DNA of 64,000 nucleotides. Origin: Vibrio sp. JPW-9-11-11 (GTDB lineage: Bacteria; Pseudomonadota; Gammaproteobacteria; Enterobacterales; Vibrionaceae). The notes under the pieces were generated by a model. That model had not been told where the DNA came from. It did not search any database and was given only the letters and a program-made list of their open reading frames with translations. The position numbers and the translations under genes are program-made. This document shows, piece by piece, positions 37,618 through 47,603 of the stretch; the first letter of the stretch is position 1; each line of letters opens with the position of its first letter. The stretch is taken from assembly GCF_013369335.1 (NCBI RefSeq), contig NZ_SZQJ01000004.1:310001-374000 (forward strand), read 5' to 3'.

Positions 37618-38239
37618 GATTCGAATTGATGGTCAGACTCAAGACCCCGTTTTTATCTTCGCTCACGGCGCGGGAGCCGGGATGGAGCATGCGTTTATGC
37701 AAGCTGTGGCTGCTGGGCTGGCACAAAAGGGAGTTCAAGTGGTGCGCTTTAACTTTCCGTATATGGTAAAGCGTGCCCAAGACGGTAAGAAGCGACCGCC
37801 AGACAGAGCACCGAAATTGCTTGAGGCTTATACCGAGGTGATTGAGCAGTTTGCTCAACAAGGCCCGATTGTGATTGGCGGCAAGTCGATGGGAGGGCGT
37901 ATGGCCAGTTTGCTCGCTGACCATCCCAATGTAGCGGGTGTGGCCTGTTTGGGTTTTCCATTCCACCCTCCGGGGAAGCCTGAAAACTATAAAGGTGACC
38001 ATTTAGCTCAACTGTCTAAACCTTGCCTTATTTTGCAGGGAGAACGAGATACATTCGGTAAGCGTGAAGAGTTTGCTGAGTTTACGCTCTCCGAACAGGT
38101 GATCACGGCATTTTTGCCCGATGGAGACCATAGTTTTAAACCGCGTAAAGCGTCTGGTCATACGGAAGCAGGAAATATTGATCGAGTGATTGAACAGTTA
38201 GCGGCGTTTATTCTTGAGGTCTATCATGGTGCAAAGTAA
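37610..38239 (+). CDS. Alpha/beta hydrolase, KANL3/Tex30-like
   Basis: 209-aa hydrolase-fold protein of the KANL3/Tex30 group. HGAGAGMEHAFMQAVAAGLA near residue 17 is the oxyanion block. GGKSMGGRMASLLA near 95 holds the nucleophile serine. LQGERDTFG near 145 contributes the acid, and PDGDHSFKPR near 172 the histidine. The substrate is unknown. The start overlaps the gcvA stop, so it is translationally coupled; the upstream in-frame extension overlaps gcvA further and is unlikely. Confidence 0.88.
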   Translation: MSEIRIDGQTQDPVFIFAHGAGAGMEHAFMQAVAAGLAQKGVQVVRFNFPYMVKRAQDGKKRPPDRAPKLLEAYTEVIEQFAQQGPIVIGGKSMGGRMASLLADHPNVAGVACLGFPFHPPGKPENYKGDHLAQLSKPCLILQGERDTFGKREEFAEFTLSEQVITAFLPDGDHSFKPRKASGHTEAGNIDRVIEQLAAFILEVYHGAK

Positions 38240-38627
38240 AACCTTATTCGCCATCGGCGGTGCGTTGAGTGGAACAGGGGTTGCGCTCGGTGCTTTTGCC
38301 GCGCACGGTCTCAAACAGACGTTATCGCCTTATTTAATCGATGTGTTCAATACCGGGGTTTTGTATCAGATGCTGCATTCACTGGCGATTGTATTATGTG
38401 GCTTGTTAGTGCTAATAAAACTGCCAGCCAAGGCGCAAAAATATTTCGCCCTCGCGGCAATTTGCTTTATCATCGGCATCTTTTGTTTTAGCGGCAGCCT
38501 CTACGCCCTTGCATTGACTGGTATCAAATGGTTCGGACCAGTCACCCCACTGGGTGGTGTAACCTTTATGCTAGGTTGGGGGCTGTTTGTCTATGCAGCA
38601 TTGCAAGTTAAAGAGGTGAAACAGTGA
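38226..38627 (+). CDS. DUF423 family inner-membrane protein
   Basis: 133-aa hydrophobic protein with four predicted transmembrane helices. The DUF423 signature is [22 protein letters not shown] at the N-terminus with the conserved GAFxAHGL, and [15 protein letters not shown] follows. E. coli YgdD is the homologue, also next to gcvA and rlmM. Function unknown. Overlaps both neighbours (14 nt with the hydrolase, 4 nt with rlmM). Start at 38226 with GAGG upstream. Confidence 0.9.
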   Translation: MVQSKTLFAIGGALSGTGVALGAFAAHGLKQTLSPYLIDVFNTGVLYQMLHSLAIVLCGLLVLIKLPAKAQKYFALAAICFIIGIFCFSGSLYALALTGIKWFGPVTPLGGVTFMLGWGLFVYAALQVKEVKQ

Positions 38628-39715
38628 AACAGTTAATGCTCTACTGCCGCAGCGGCTTTGAAAAAGAGTGTGCCGGTGAAATTCAAGATCGTGCGACTCA
38701 ACTCGAAGTGTTTGGTTTCCCTCGCCTCAAAAAGAACAGTGGCTTTGTGATTTTTGAATGCTATCAGGAGGGAGACGCTCAGAAACTGGTTAAGGATCTA
38801 GATTTTAAGTCGTTGATTTTTGCTCGTCAGATGTTTGCTGTCGCGACGGAAATTGACGATCTGCCTCGCGAAGACCGTATCTCGCCTATTCTTGAGCAGT
38901 TATCGCAAGTAGAAGCAATGCCACGCTGTGGTGACTTACGTATTGAAACGCCAGACACCAACGAAGCGAAAGAGTTGCTCAAGTTTTGCCGTAAGTTCAC
39001 CGTACCTATGCGTCCGGCGCTGCGCGGTAAAGGTCTTTTGTTTGCTAAAGATAGCCCTAACAAGCCCGTCCTGCATATCTGTTTTGTCGAGCCTGGCCAC
39101 TGTTTTATCGGCTACTCGTTGACTAGCAATAACTCACAGTTCTTTATGGGCATTCCTCGCCTTAAGTTCCCTGCAGATGCGCCGAGTCGCTCGACTTTGA
39201 AACTGGAAGAAGCGTTTCATGTTTTCATCCCGCGTGAAGAGTGGGATGAGCGATTAGCTGCTGGGATGTGGGGCGTCGATTTGGGGGCGTGTCCAGGTGG
39301 TTGGACTTATCAGTTGGTGAAGCGCTCGATGTTTGTCCACTCTGTGGACAATGGCCTAATGGCAGATAGCCTAATGGATACGGGCCAAGTAAAGCACCAC
39401 CAAGAAGATGGCTTTAAGTTTGAGCCAGCGCGTAAAAACGTCACTTGGTTGGTGTGTGACATGATTGAAAAGCCTTCGCGCGTCGCGCAATTGATGGGAG
39501 AGTGGATCATCAGCGGTTGGGCAAAAGAGGCTATCTTCAACCTTAAGCTGCCGATGAAAGGTCGCTATGATGAGGTGTTGGAAGATATCGAGAATTTAAA
39601 AATCTTTCTGCGTGAACATGATGTGAAGTTCAAACTGCAAGCCAAACACCTGTACCACGACCGTGAAGAGATCACCGTACACATCCAGTGTCTTTCAAAT
39701 ATCTCGCCTAGATAG
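38624..39715 (+). CDS. rlmM: 23S rRNA (cytidine-2498-2'-O)-methyltransferase RlmM
   Basis: 363-aa SAM-dependent ribose methyltransferase acting on C2498 of 23S rRNA. An N-terminal THUMP-like region (about 1-170) precedes the Rossmann methyltransferase domain, with SAM motif [18 protein letters not shown] near residue 215 and [14 protein letters not shown] near 265. The catalytic Lys region is [14 protein letters not shown] near 308. GTG start overlapping the DUF423 stop (GTGA). Same gcvA-ygdD-rlmM order as E. coli, with the hydrolase inserted. Confidence 0.95.
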   Translation: MKQLMLYCRSGFEKECAGEIQDRATQLEVFGFPRLKKNSGFVIFECYQEGDAQKLVKDLDFKSLIFARQMFAVATEIDDLPREDRISPILEQLSQVEAMPRCGDLRIETPDTNEAKELLKFCRKFTVPMRPALRGKGLLFAKDSPNKPVLHICFVEPGHCFIGYSLTSNNSQFFMGIPRLKFPADAPSRSTLKLEEAFHVFIPREEWDERLAAGMWGVDLGACPGGWTYQLVKRSMFVHSVDNGLMADSLMDTGQVKHHQEDGFKFEPARKNVTWLVCDMIEKPSRVAQLMGEWIISGWAKEAIFNLKLPMKGRYDEVLEDIENLKIFLREHDVKFKLQAKHLYHDREEITVHIQCLSNISPR

Positions 39716-39742
39716 CGTCGATAAGTAATCTGTGTGGATAGT

Positions 39743-39773
39743 AAAAGGGTGACCGATAGCGTCACCCTTTTTT
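39743..39773. terminator. Bidirectional terminator between rlmM and xni
   Basis: Stem AAAGGGTGAC/GTCACCCTTT with loop CGATAGC and T tail on the plus strand. It abuts the xni stop codon. Confidence 0.8.
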
Positions 39774-40549
39774 CATTTATTTGGACCAGTAAAACGAATA
39801 TCTTGCAGGTTAAAGCCGAGTGCGATATCGGTTTTGAGTGCGGCTATCTGTTTGCATCGCCGTGCTGAATCGATATGCTCGTCGAGCTTTTTTCGATACT
39901 TTGGTGCCAGTTCGTCACTGGCGAAGGCTTGCTCAATATCTTCAAATTGAGTGAGTATTTCTTTAGCTGCTTTGGGGCCGATGCCCGGTACTCCTGGGAC
40001 TTGACTAGAACTCACACCGGTCAGCCCCCAATAATCCGCCAGTTGGTTCGGTTTAACCCCAAACTCTTTCGCGATAAACGGCTCATCGAGCCAGCGATGC
40101 TGAAAGTAGTCGCGGATCTGCAAGGTAGGCGACAAGAGTTGGCAATAGCCTTTGTCGGTTGAAACAATGGTGACTTTTTCATTGTGGTGGGCAACTTTCA
40201 TCGCCAGTGTCGCCACTAAATCGTCTGCCTCATCTCCATCAGACAGTAGTGAGTCGATACCCATTGCCCACCAGGCATCTTGAATAGCGTCAAGGCCATT
40301 CAACAAAGGTTCGGGCATGGGCTTACGATTTTGCTTGTATTCAGGCAGGATCTCGGCTCGCCAGCCTCTTTCCTGTAAATGATGGTCAAACACGGCGATG
40401 ATATGAGTCGGCTGTGCTTCATCGATAATTCGGTGTAAGGTGCGCGAAGTGGTGGTGATAGTGCGGTCTATCTCTGTTGGGTCGGGTTGCGCAGAGTGAA
40501 CTCGGCGAATCAGATTTAACGCGTCAATAATGACCAAGTGAATCGACAT
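39773..40549 (-). CDS. xni: Flap endonuclease Xni (ExoIX)
   Basis: 258-aa protein of the 5'-3' exonuclease/FEN family. HLVIIDALNLIRRVH is the N-terminal metal-site block. LSDGDEADDLVATLAMKV near residue 107 holds acidic ligands, and STDKGYCQLLSP near 130 follows. The helix-hairpin-helix is GVPGIGPKAAKEILTQF near 190. Xni lacks one set of the metal ligands of Pol I 5' nuclease and binds a single potassium and metal pair in E. coli. Start at MSIHLVIIDALNL, the family N-terminus. Confidence 0.93.
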   Translation of the reverse strand: MSIHLVIIDALNLIRRVHSAQPDPTEIDRTITTTSRTLHRIIDEAQPTHIIAVFDHHLQERGWRAEILPEYKQNRKPMPEPLLNGLDAIQDAWWAMGIDSLLSDGDEADDLVATLAMKVAHHNEKVTIVSTDKGYCQLLSPTLQIRDYFQHRWLDEPFIAKEFGVKPNQLADYWGLTGVSSSQVPGVPGIGPKAAKEILTQFEDIEQAFASDELAPKYRKKLDEHIDSARRCKQIAALKTDIALGFNLQDIRFTGPNK

Positions 40550-40555
40550 AACAAG

Positions 40556-40584
40556 CAAAAAAATAAGGGCATCAAGCCCTTATT
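40556..40584 (-). terminator. Terminator of ppnN
   Basis: On the minus strand AATAAGGGC-TTGAT-GCCCTTATT is followed by T-rich sequence, just before xni. Confidence 0.75.
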
Positions 40585-40609
40585 GTATCGAATGCACCGT
40601 ATTTTATCA

Positions 40610-41974
40610 CTAGTTGTCCGTTTTGATTTGGTAGCAAGGTTCGTAAGCGCTACCGCCAGGCAGCTTCATACGGTCTTGGGCCACAAAGTCTTTGAGCAGT
40701 TTATCCATTTTGGCCATCAAACTGCGGTCTCCATCAAGTTGGTAAGGGCCATGCTGTTCAATCTCACTAATCCCTTCAGACTTAACATTCCCGGCAACGA
40801 TACCCGAGAAGGCGCGACGTAGTGCAGCGGCCAGTGCTTCGGGTGGTTGGTCTAAATGTAGATCTAGGCTGGCCATATTGGCATGAGTAGGCTCAAACGG
40901 CATTTGGAACTCAGGTTCAATATTGAGTGACCAGCTAAAACTGTATGCATCACCATTGTCTTTGCGGTGCTGACGAACATCAACCATGCCTTGTTTCATG
41001 ATTTGAGCGACTTTGGCGGGATCGTCGATGACTATCTGGTAATGTTTTTGTGCCTGCTCACCGAGTGTGTCTGCGACAAAGCGATCAATTGAACGGAAGT
41101 ACGCTTCGCTCTCTTTGGGGCCTGTCAGCACTATCTGCAGCGGCTGATCTTTGTTATCGGGGTGCATCATAATTCCGAGAATATACAGTAATTCTTCGGC
41201 AGTCCCCGCCCCGCCTGGGAAAATGACGATGCCATGAGCCATACGCACGAAAGCTTCGAGACGTTTTTCGATGTCTGGCATGATCACCAGTTCGTTGACA
41301 ATTGGGTTCGGTGGCTCAGCGGCTATGATCGACGGCTCTGTCAGACCGAGGTAGCGTTGCTCATAATAGCGCTGCTTGGCGTGGCCAATGGCAGCGCCTT
41401 TCATCGGTCCTTCCATTGCACCAGGCCCACATCCGGTACAGATGTTCATTTCACGCAGGCCAAGCTCGTTACCTACCTCCCTGGTGTATTGGTATTCAGT
41501 GGCATTAATTGAGTGACCACCCCAACAAACGACTAAGTTGGGCTCTATGCCAGGGGTGAGAGCGCCAGCATTGCGCAAAATGCCGAATACTAAGTTAGTG
41601 ATATGCGCAGGATTGGTTAAGTTGAGACGCTGATTGTCAGCGAGGTGCATATTGACGTAAACGATGTCACGTAATACGGAGAACAGATGCTCTTGAATGC
41701 CTTTGATGATTTCGCCATCGACAAAGGCGTGGTCTGGCGCATTGATCAGTTCAAGCTTAATTCCACGCTCTCGACGCATCACGTTGACGTCGAAGTCTTG
41801 ATATTTATCGAGTAATTCTTTGGAGTTGTCGGTATGTGCCCCAGAATTGAGGACGGCGAGGGTACAGTTACGGTAAAGCTGGTACAGGTCGCTGGTTGCG
41901 GTTTTCTTAAGACGCTCAACTTCAAGTTGAGAAAGTAAGTCCATACTACCGGCAGGACTGATATGAGTGATCAT
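40610..41974 (-). CDS. ppnN: Nucleotide 5'-monophosphate nucleosidase PpnN
   Basis: 454-aa LOG-family nucleosidase (E. coli PpnN/YgdH) cleaving purine and pyrimidine nucleoside monophosphates to base and ribose-5-P, stimulated by (p)ppGpp. The catalytic motif [19 protein letters not shown] (PGGxGTxxE) is near residue 265, and [22 protein letters not shown] near 180 is the conserved nucleotide-binding block. The N- and C-terminal extensions typical of PpnN are present (full 454-aa length). Leftward, separate from xni by a terminator. Confidence 0.95.
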   Translation of the reverse strand: MITHISPAGSMDLLSQLEVERLKKTATSDLYQLYRNCTLAVLNSGAHTDNSKELLDKYQDFDVNVMRRERGIKLELINAPDHAFVDGEIIKGIQEHLFSVLRDIVYVNMHLADNQRLNLTNPAHITNLVFGILRNAGALTPGIEPNLVVCWGGHSINATEYQYTREVGNELGLREMNICTGCGPGAMEGPMKGAAIGHAKQRYYEQRYLGLTEPSIIAAEPPNPIVNELVIMPDIEKRLEAFVRMAHGIVIFPGGAGTAEELLYILGIMMHPDNKDQPLQIVLTGPKESEAYFRSIDRFVADTLGEQAQKHYQIVIDDPAKVAQIMKQGMVDVRQHRKDNGDAYSFSWSLNIEPEFQMPFEPTHANMASLDLHLDQPPEALAAALRRAFSGIVAGNVKSEGISEIEQHGPYQLDGDRSLMAKMDKLLKDFVAQDRMKLPGGSAYEPCYQIKTDN

Positions 41975-42178
41975 GAAGACCTCCTAGGCGATGCACCTTA
42001 GCGTGATTCATCGCTGTTATTATTATCGTTATACGTCGCTCTAAGCTGTTTGTTTTCGAGTTAACATAACTAAAGTCTAGCAGTTGTTGCTATATAATAA
42101 AGTTAACTGATTGATATATATAGATCAATAAGCATTGTCTAACAGTATATAGGAGGAGAGAACAGGGGGTATGCGTTA

Positions 42179-43744
42179 TTAGCGCCAAACCAGTTGACTG
42201 TTTCCGAGTGCTTTGGCTTCGTTGAGGCAAAGGTTAAGTCGCTCGAGTATCTCTTCTGGCGTATCGGAGTCTTTGAAGGCGGTACTGGCTGCGGATAAAG
42301 TGATGCTCAGGTGGCGGTCTCGGAACTTAAATGGCAATTTAGCAACCTGTTTCTGAATAGTCTGGATCACATTGAACGCGTCGTTGTCACTGATTTCTGG
42401 AAGCAAAAGGATAAATTCTTCACCAGAGAAGCGAGCGACAGTATCGGTTTCCTGTAGCTCTTTCTTGATCGTGCGAGCGATGATTTTCAACGCTTTGTCA
42501 CCTGCGGTATAGCCAAAGCTATCATTGATCGATTTGAATCCATCAATATCCAAAATGACCACTCGAAGCGTGTGTTGGGCACGAATCCAACGGCGGTATT
42601 CCAGTTCGAGACGGTCTCCAAATGCCGCGCGGTTGTACACCTTAGTCAATGGATCGAGCAGCATCCGCTGGGCTTGATCTTCCAAACGGCGTCGATAGTC
42701 TTGCGTCACTTCATACAGCGCCTCAAGCTGGCTTTTACCATAGCTCATGCGATCGAGCAGCGCTTGCTCACGTTGTTCGGCATGCTTTAAGCGCTCAGAC
42801 AGCGAACTTATTTGCTCAAGAAGAGGGTTGACCTGAACTTTCAACTCATCCAACGAGCTGGCTGTCGAGACTTTGGTTTGCGTCGTATCAAGGAGTTCGA
42901 CCAACTCGCCGTTCATCTCTTGGCGATGTTGGAAGTAGTTGTGTGATTGCTGTACGTTCTGTGCTGAGCTCTTTAGAGAAGAGGAAAGGCTTGCATTAAC
43001 TTGTTCAAGGAACTGCTCTGAGGTTTTTCGTTCGTAGTTAGTGCCATCAATGACCAGTTTCAAGGTTTGTAAGGTCAGTTCGAGTAGAACATGGCTATTC
43101 ACGCCGATTAACAGCTTAGCGCGAATATCGGCCAATAACTCACCTGACTCGCCTTCGAAGTCGAGTTCAGTAATTAAGTGTTGCAGTTCATCAGACAGTC
43201 TAAGCAGCAGCTCTCGATCTGAGCTATTGGCGATTTGATTAATCGTGTGTTCAGGGTTGGAAGTGATAATTTTGACAGAACGTTCATAAAGACTCAGTAA
43301 GCGCATTGCCTGTTCGGCTTTCGGATGTTTTAAGCCGTTCGAATAGCTCAGTAAATCTCGTAGATCGCGCTTGATTTTGGCGGGCAACCCCGTCAGTCGT
43401 AACAAGGTCTCGCCGCTGTGTTTGATTTGCGAGTCAAGGTGTTCTGTCTGTTTATCCATAGCCAAGCCTTGTTGTTTAAGCAAACGTTCCAATACCGCTA
43501 GTTTTGGTATCAGAGTACTGACGTCTTGTTGCTGCTCGATAGCTTGTTTTAGTTCGATTAACCCTGCGTTTAAACGTGGGTTTTCGCTTTTATAGGCGCT
43601 ACTTAGCGACGCAATAATGCGCTGTAGGACCTTCTGTTCTCTATTAAATTTGAACGAGGTGTCCCGCTGTGTCAATCGAACTTGTTCCAATTGAGATTTC
43701 AGCTTGTGAAGCTGTGACTGAAGATCTTGCTCAAGAACGCCCAT
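42179..43744 (-). CDS. GGDEF-domain protein with SGEEF active-site variant
   Basis: 521-aa soluble protein with no predicted transmembrane helix. Residues about 1-340 are long helices and coiled coils (KLKSQLEQVRLTQRD; LEEQ-type heptads; SLDELKVQVNPLLEQISSLSERLKHAEQREQALLDRM). The GGDEF domain covers about 355-521: LLDPLTKVYNRAAFGDRL, VVILDIDGFKSINDSFGY, then FSGEEFILLLPE. The signature GG(D/E)EF is SGEEF here. The allosteric RxxD position reads QETD, so product inhibition is probably missing. Some SGDEF/AGDEF enzymes are active, so c-di-GMP synthesis is possible but not certain. V. cholerae CdgG may be the orthologue (recollection, unverified). Confidence 0.88.
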   Translation of the reverse strand: MGVLEQDLQSQLHKLKSQLEQVRLTQRDTSFKFNREQKVLQRIIASLSSAYKSENPRLNAGLIELKQAIEQQQDVSTLIPKLAVLERLLKQQGLAMDKQTEHLDSQIKHSGETLLRLTGLPAKIKRDLRDLLSYSNGLKHPKAEQAMRLLSLYERSVKIITSNPEHTINQIANSSDRELLLRLSDELQHLITELDFEGESGELLADIRAKLLIGVNSHVLLELTLQTLKLVIDGTNYERKTSEQFLEQVNASLSSSLKSSAQNVQQSHNYFQHRQEMNGELVELLDTTQTKVSTASSLDELKVQVNPLLEQISSLSERLKHAEQREQALLDRMSYGKSQLEALYEVTQDYRRRLEDQAQRMLLDPLTKVYNRAAFGDRLELEYRRWIRAQHTLRVVILDIDGFKSINDSFGYTAGDKALKIIARTIKKELQETDTVARFSGEEFILLLPEISDNDAFNVIQTIQKQVAKLPFKFRDRHLSITLSAASTAFKDSDTPEEILERLNLCLNEAKALGNSQLVWR

Positions 43745-43843
43745 GAATAAACTTAAGGAGGAATCTACTGCTACTTAGTAATCTGTCGATAATATCAAAT
43801 AAATCGAGGCCGTCACGAGTTTGTGAGTTCGATTGTCGAGCTT

Positions 43844-46114
43844 TTACTCATCTTTTAATAGTTTTTTGATGCTGTCCTCATTCTTGAAAGAAGAGTGGAC
43901 TTTGATCAAGCCCTGATTAATCGAGTGTTTACACGCTTTGCGGATATTTCCCGTTGCTAAACTCGCGGCTGGAGCATTCTCAATCGCGCGTAAATAGACC
44001 CATTGGCTCGAATGTTCTTTCATGCTCAATGTGCGCGCGGTGCTGGTTGACATCAGGAGTACATCAATGAGCTCCTTATCATTCACCGCGGTATAGGCGC
44101 GTGGTAAAAATGGATAATCCGCCATGCCGATACGAATAATGCGATTGATTCGGCGCTCTGGCTCGAACTCCATAATCCATTGTTGGATCTTTTCGAACAA
44201 CTGCTCTGGTTGCGTGTTCTGCTCACTATTGGGTTCAATATAGAGTAAGTTGGCATCAGAGAAGTGATAAATACGTGCTGGGTGCTGAACACGTTGTTTG
44301 AGAAAATCGCCAAACGCTCGCTCAAGCTTTAGCCCTTCCTGGTAACCGTGTTGAAGATACATGTTGCGTAAGAACGGCACATCGATCATCACGAACCGTA
44401 ATCGATCGTTGAGTGGCTCGTGAATAAGTTCACCTACATGCCACTTCTCAAATTTATGGTTACTCTCCTCGAGGGAGGCGGGCAAGCGGGCGTTTAACAT
44501 ACGCAAGTTCTTCAATCCCGAACGAGAATGGGTGTAGAGATCTTCATTCAGCGCATCTAACTCTTCGTTTTGTATGCCGATCACATGCCCTCTGCGCAGC
44601 AAGAACAGAAAAAGAATCGCACACAGAATAAATAGTGTCAGAGTAATGTTCTGAAATTTTCGGTAGTCGGTTTGGGTCTGCTCGAGCTCTTGCTTCTGGC
44701 TGTTTAAGTGCAGTGTCTGCTCGACAAACTCTTTTTGCTGACGGAAGGCATCCTCACTGAGCAGGTCTGTTTCTTGTTGTTCAATGGCCGCCAGTGAGTT
44801 GTACTGTTTTAAACTCTCCAAAGCCAGTTGGTATTGGTTGTCCATTTCATAGCCCAAGTAGAGCATCTGATAAGCGTGTTTTTCGACATTCACGTCTTGC
44901 TCGGTTTGCGCTATTTTCAATGCTTGTTTGGCGGCTTCAATCGCCTGTTTTGGGTGGCTTTGATAGCGCAATAGCCCCGCTTCAAGTAGCAGAGCGTAGG
45001 ATTTTAACCGCGGAATATCTACGTATTGGAGCAGTTCTTGCGCGCGTTCTAAGTACTGCTCTGCCAGCGGATAGTTGACCAGTTTAAGGTAGGTGGAGGC
45101 TAAGGCGATGTGTAAATCGATCACATTTTCGATGCTGTTGTGCAGCCTATCGTGGTCCATCGCGTTGAAGTAGTGAACCAAAGCTAAGTTGTACTTACCT
45201 TGGTGGTAGTAGATGTCTCCCATGCTTTTTAGAATAGGAGGCAGTGCCGGTGAGCCTTGATAATTGTCGTAGTAATCGGCGGCTTGTGAATAGTGGTTGT
45301 TGGCTTTATCGAGGACTTTACGTTCAAAAAACAGCTGTCCAAGTAAACGGTTTACCTCGGCAAGTTGATTGGCAGAATCTTTTTCTATCGCTTTCCAATA
45401 ACTGATCAACAGCTCGGATAGAGCACGATTATACTGTTTATTGGCCAGTAAATGCTGCCCGACCGTGGTGTGATAGTCGATGTATATTGAGGTCGAGTCA
45501 GTACTATCGACATACTCTTTAGCTTGCTCATAGAGTTGGTCTGCACTGCTCAGTTTGCCCTCGCGCGAGGCGATCTGCGCTTGAAACATGAGAATGCGAT
45601 AGTTGAGGCCGCGCGCCAGTTGCTGAGGGTTATCTATGCTCGCAAAGCGCTGTTCCAACTGACTGATCTTGGCTCGGGCTTTGGCATGGTCTTGGTCAAT
45701 CAACCAAACCAGCTCTGTCTCTTCCAAAGCGACGCTAATCAGCAGGTATGGAAGCCTGTAGCGCTCTGCAATACTGCGTGCTTCACGCAAGTGCATAAGT
45801 GCTTGTGGAGAGTTGCCCAAGTTGAATTCGGCTTGAGCAAGTATACGTAGAGCGTCTATGGTGCTGCCGGGAGTGCGAATCCGGCTATCTGCTTCATCTC
45901 GAGACATCGCTGACGGGCTTTGCTCGGTGTTGTCAGACAAGGTTCGCTGTTCAAGGTAGTTGTTGATCAACTGTTTGGCTTGATGGGGAACCACATCGAC
46001 CAAGCTATTTGCTTCACTTAAACTCGCAGAAGCATAAATAGTATTGGCCATTAAGGGCCAAGCGAGCAACAACAGCCAAGCACATGTCCATCGTTTCCAG
46101 CATAGATACACCAT
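43844..46114 (-). CDS. Periplasmic TPR protein with one TM helix and degenerate GGDEF-like domain
   Basis: 756-aa protein. The signal peptide is WTCAWLLLLAWPLMANTIYASA. Residues about 80-470 contain tandem TPR units (for example LAQAEFNLGNSPQALMHLREARSIAE, MGDIYYHQGKYNLALVHYFNAM and LASTYLKLVNYPLAEQYLERAQELLQ), placed in the periplasm. A coiled coil precedes the transmembrane helix ITLTLFILCAILFLFLLRRG near 495. The cytoplasmic part has the GGDEF fold outline: THSRSGLKNLRMLNARL replaces DxLTGLxNRRxL, and FSDANLLYIE sits where GGDEF should be. Catalysis is therefore not expected; it may sense a ligand and signal by binding. It begins 12 nt after queF, and the GGDEF gene follows 99 nt on. Confidence 0.85.
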   Translation of the reverse strand: MVYLCWKRWTCAWLLLLAWPLMANTIYASASLSEANSLVDVVPHQAKQLINNYLEQRTLSDNTEQSPSAMSRDEADSRIRTPGSTIDALRILAQAEFNLGNSPQALMHLREARSIAERYRLPYLLISVALEETELVWLIDQDHAKARAKISQLEQRFASIDNPQQLARGLNYRILMFQAQIASREGKLSSADQLYEQAKEYVDSTDSTSIYIDYHTTVGQHLLANKQYNRALSELLISYWKAIEKDSANQLAEVNRLLGQLFFERKVLDKANNHYSQAADYYDNYQGSPALPPILKSMGDIYYHQGKYNLALVHYFNAMDHDRLHNSIENVIDLHIALASTYLKLVNYPLAEQYLERAQELLQYVDIPRLKSYALLLEAGLLRYQSHPKQAIEAAKQALKIAQTEQDVNVEKHAYQMLYLGYEMDNQYQLALESLKQYNSLAAIEQQETDLLSEDAFRQQKEFVEQTLHLNSQKQELEQTQTDYRKFQNITLTLFILCAILFLFLLRRGHVIGIQNEELDALNEDLYTHSRSGLKNLRMLNARLPASLEESNHKFEKWHVGELIHEPLNDRLRFVMIDVPFLRNMYLQHGYQEGLKLERAFGDFLKQRVQHPARIYHFSDANLLYIEPNSEQNTQPEQLFEKIQQWIMEFEPERRINRIIRIGMADYPFLPRAYTAVNDKELIDVLLMSTSTARTLSMKEHSSQWVYLRAIENAPAASLATGNIRKACKHSINQGLIKVHSSFKNEDSIKKLLKDE

Positions 46115-46126
46115 AAACCGCTTTCC

Positions 46127-46972
46127 TTATTGTCGTGCCATACGTTGGTTATGGTTTGGCTGGCGTTGGATATTTGAGCGGTATGGGTTGATGTCCAGAC
46201 CTCCGCGTCGGGTATAACGAGCGTAGACCGTCAGTGATTGAGGCTGACAGAACGCCATCAGATCGGTAAAGATTCGCTCCACGCATTGTTCGTGAAACTC
46301 ATTGTGCTCACGGAACGAGACCAAATAGCGCAGCAAAGCTTCACGATCGATTTGGTGACCGGTGTAATGAATCTCAACACTACCCCAATCAGGCTGGTTA
46401 GTGATTAAGCAGTTTGATTTCAATAGATGGCTATGCAAGCTTTCCGTCACGAGCTTGCCTTTGGCTGCGCCAGACAATAGACGGCGGTCGAAATCGTAAT
46501 CAGTGATCTCGATATCCTGATGATCGATACACTCACCGTCCATCGTTACGATGACAGTATCAGTGTAATCTTCAACGCTACGTAACGTCACGTTGACGTT
46601 TTCGCCTGCACAGGCTGAAAGGTCTTGAATTAATGTTTGTTCAACATGCTCCCAGCTAGCAAAGCGAGTTTGGTTAAAGCTGTTTAAGTAGAGCTTGAAC
46701 GATTTAGATTCGATAAGATTCGTGCTGGTCGCCGGAATAGAGACTTCGCCGATCGCCACTTGCGGTAGCCCTTTTTCGTTAAGCCAAGAGAGCTCATATA
46801 AGGTCCAAATATCACAACCGCTGAAGGGCAACACGTCGCCGAGTTCAAGGTCGTCTCGATTAAGGCTGCGTGGTACCGGTTGTAGCAAGCTCGGATCATA
46901 TTGGTTGGCGTATTCAGTTTTCTGGCCTAGGGTGAGCCCAGCCAGCTCTTTCGCATCAGAATATTTGCTCAT
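46127..46972 (-). CDS. queF: NADPH-dependent 7-cyano-7-deazaguanine reductase QueF
   Basis: 281-aa long-type (YqcD) QueF, reducing preQ0 to preQ1 in queuosine biosynthesis with NADPH. The QueF motif [17 protein letters not shown] near residue 90 binds NADPH. The catalytic Cys is in [21 protein letters not shown] near 188, and [15 protein letters not shown] near 225 has the substrate Glu/His. The start at 46972 ([16 protein letters not shown]) is the family start; an ATG four codons upstream is the alternative. Divergent from syd, as in E. coli (queF-syd). Confidence 0.96.
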   Translation of the reverse strand: MSKYSDAKELAGLTLGQKTEYANQYDPSLLQPVPRSLNRDDLELGDVLPFSGCDIWTLYELSWLNEKGLPQVAIGEVSIPATSTNLIESKSFKLYLNSFNQTRFASWEHVEQTLIQDLSACAGENVNVTLRSVEDYTDTVIVTMDGECIDHQDIEITDYDFDRRLLSGAAKGKLVTESLHSHLLKSNCLITNQPDWGSVEIHYTGHQIDREALLRYLVSFREHNEFHEQCVERIFTDLMAFCQPQSLTVYARYTRRGGLDINPYRSNIQRQPNHNQRMARQ

Positions 46973-47054
46973 ACTTTTATTCATTTTCTATTAGAATGGC
47001 GAGAATTTTACGCAATCCTGCGGTCAAAAGCGAATATTCATATTGGAGAATCTA

Positions 47055-47603
47055 ATGACTGATAATGCCTTACAAGCGTTGCGATCATTCAGTGAAAAAT
47101 ACCGTCAAGCACACTTAGATGCTTTAGGACACCTACCCAAAAGCACAGAGCTGGTCGACATGGTCTCTCCATGTGTAGAACGAAAAACCGAGCAACACGT
47201 CGAGTGGCAGGCGTGCCCACGTGAAGTGGCCGCAGATTTCACCAATGTAGAAAACGGTATTGAGCTGAGGCTGCATGACGACATCAAAACGTTTTACGGT
47301 GTGCAGTACAGCGCGGATATGGAAGCGACATGGCAGGGGAACCCGTTAACTCTGTTGCAAGTATGGAGTGATGAAGATTTCCTGCGCTTGCAAGAAAACA
47401 TCTTGGGTCATTTGGTGACTCAGCGCCGTTTAAAGCTTAAGCCAACGGTGTTTATCGCCGCTACGGATAGCGAGCTGGATGTCATTTCAATCTGCAACTT
47501 AAGTGGCAACGTGATTCTTGAGCGTCTTGGTACCGACAAGCGTGATGTCCTTGCCCAAGACTTGGCCGAGTTTTTAACTCAAATAGACGCAGTGGTTGAG
47601 TGA
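47055..47603 (+). CDS. syd: SecY-interacting protein Syd
   Basis: 182-aa cytosolic protein that associates with SecY and may proofread SecYEG complexes. Family blocks: [31 protein letters not shown] at the N-terminus, then [32 protein letters not shown] and the C-terminal [23 protein letters not shown]. The ATG at 47055 has GGAG upstream. One-base overlap of its stop with the next ATG couples it to the DUF2310 gene. Confidence 0.95.
   Translation: MTDNALQALRSFSEKYRQAHLDALGHLPKSTELVDMVSPCVERKTEQHVEWQACPREVAADFTNVENGIELRLHDDIKTFYGVQYSADMEATWQGNPLTLLQVWSDEDFLRLQENILGHLVTQRRLKLKPTVFIAATDSELDVISICNLSGNVILERLGTDKRDVLAQDLAEFLTQIDAVVE

Noticed and set aside
37367..38002. A 211-codon open frame on the minus strand opposite gcvA and the hydrolase.
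   Set aside because: It is antisense to two well-supported, conserved genes and has no recognisable domain or ribosome-binding site.
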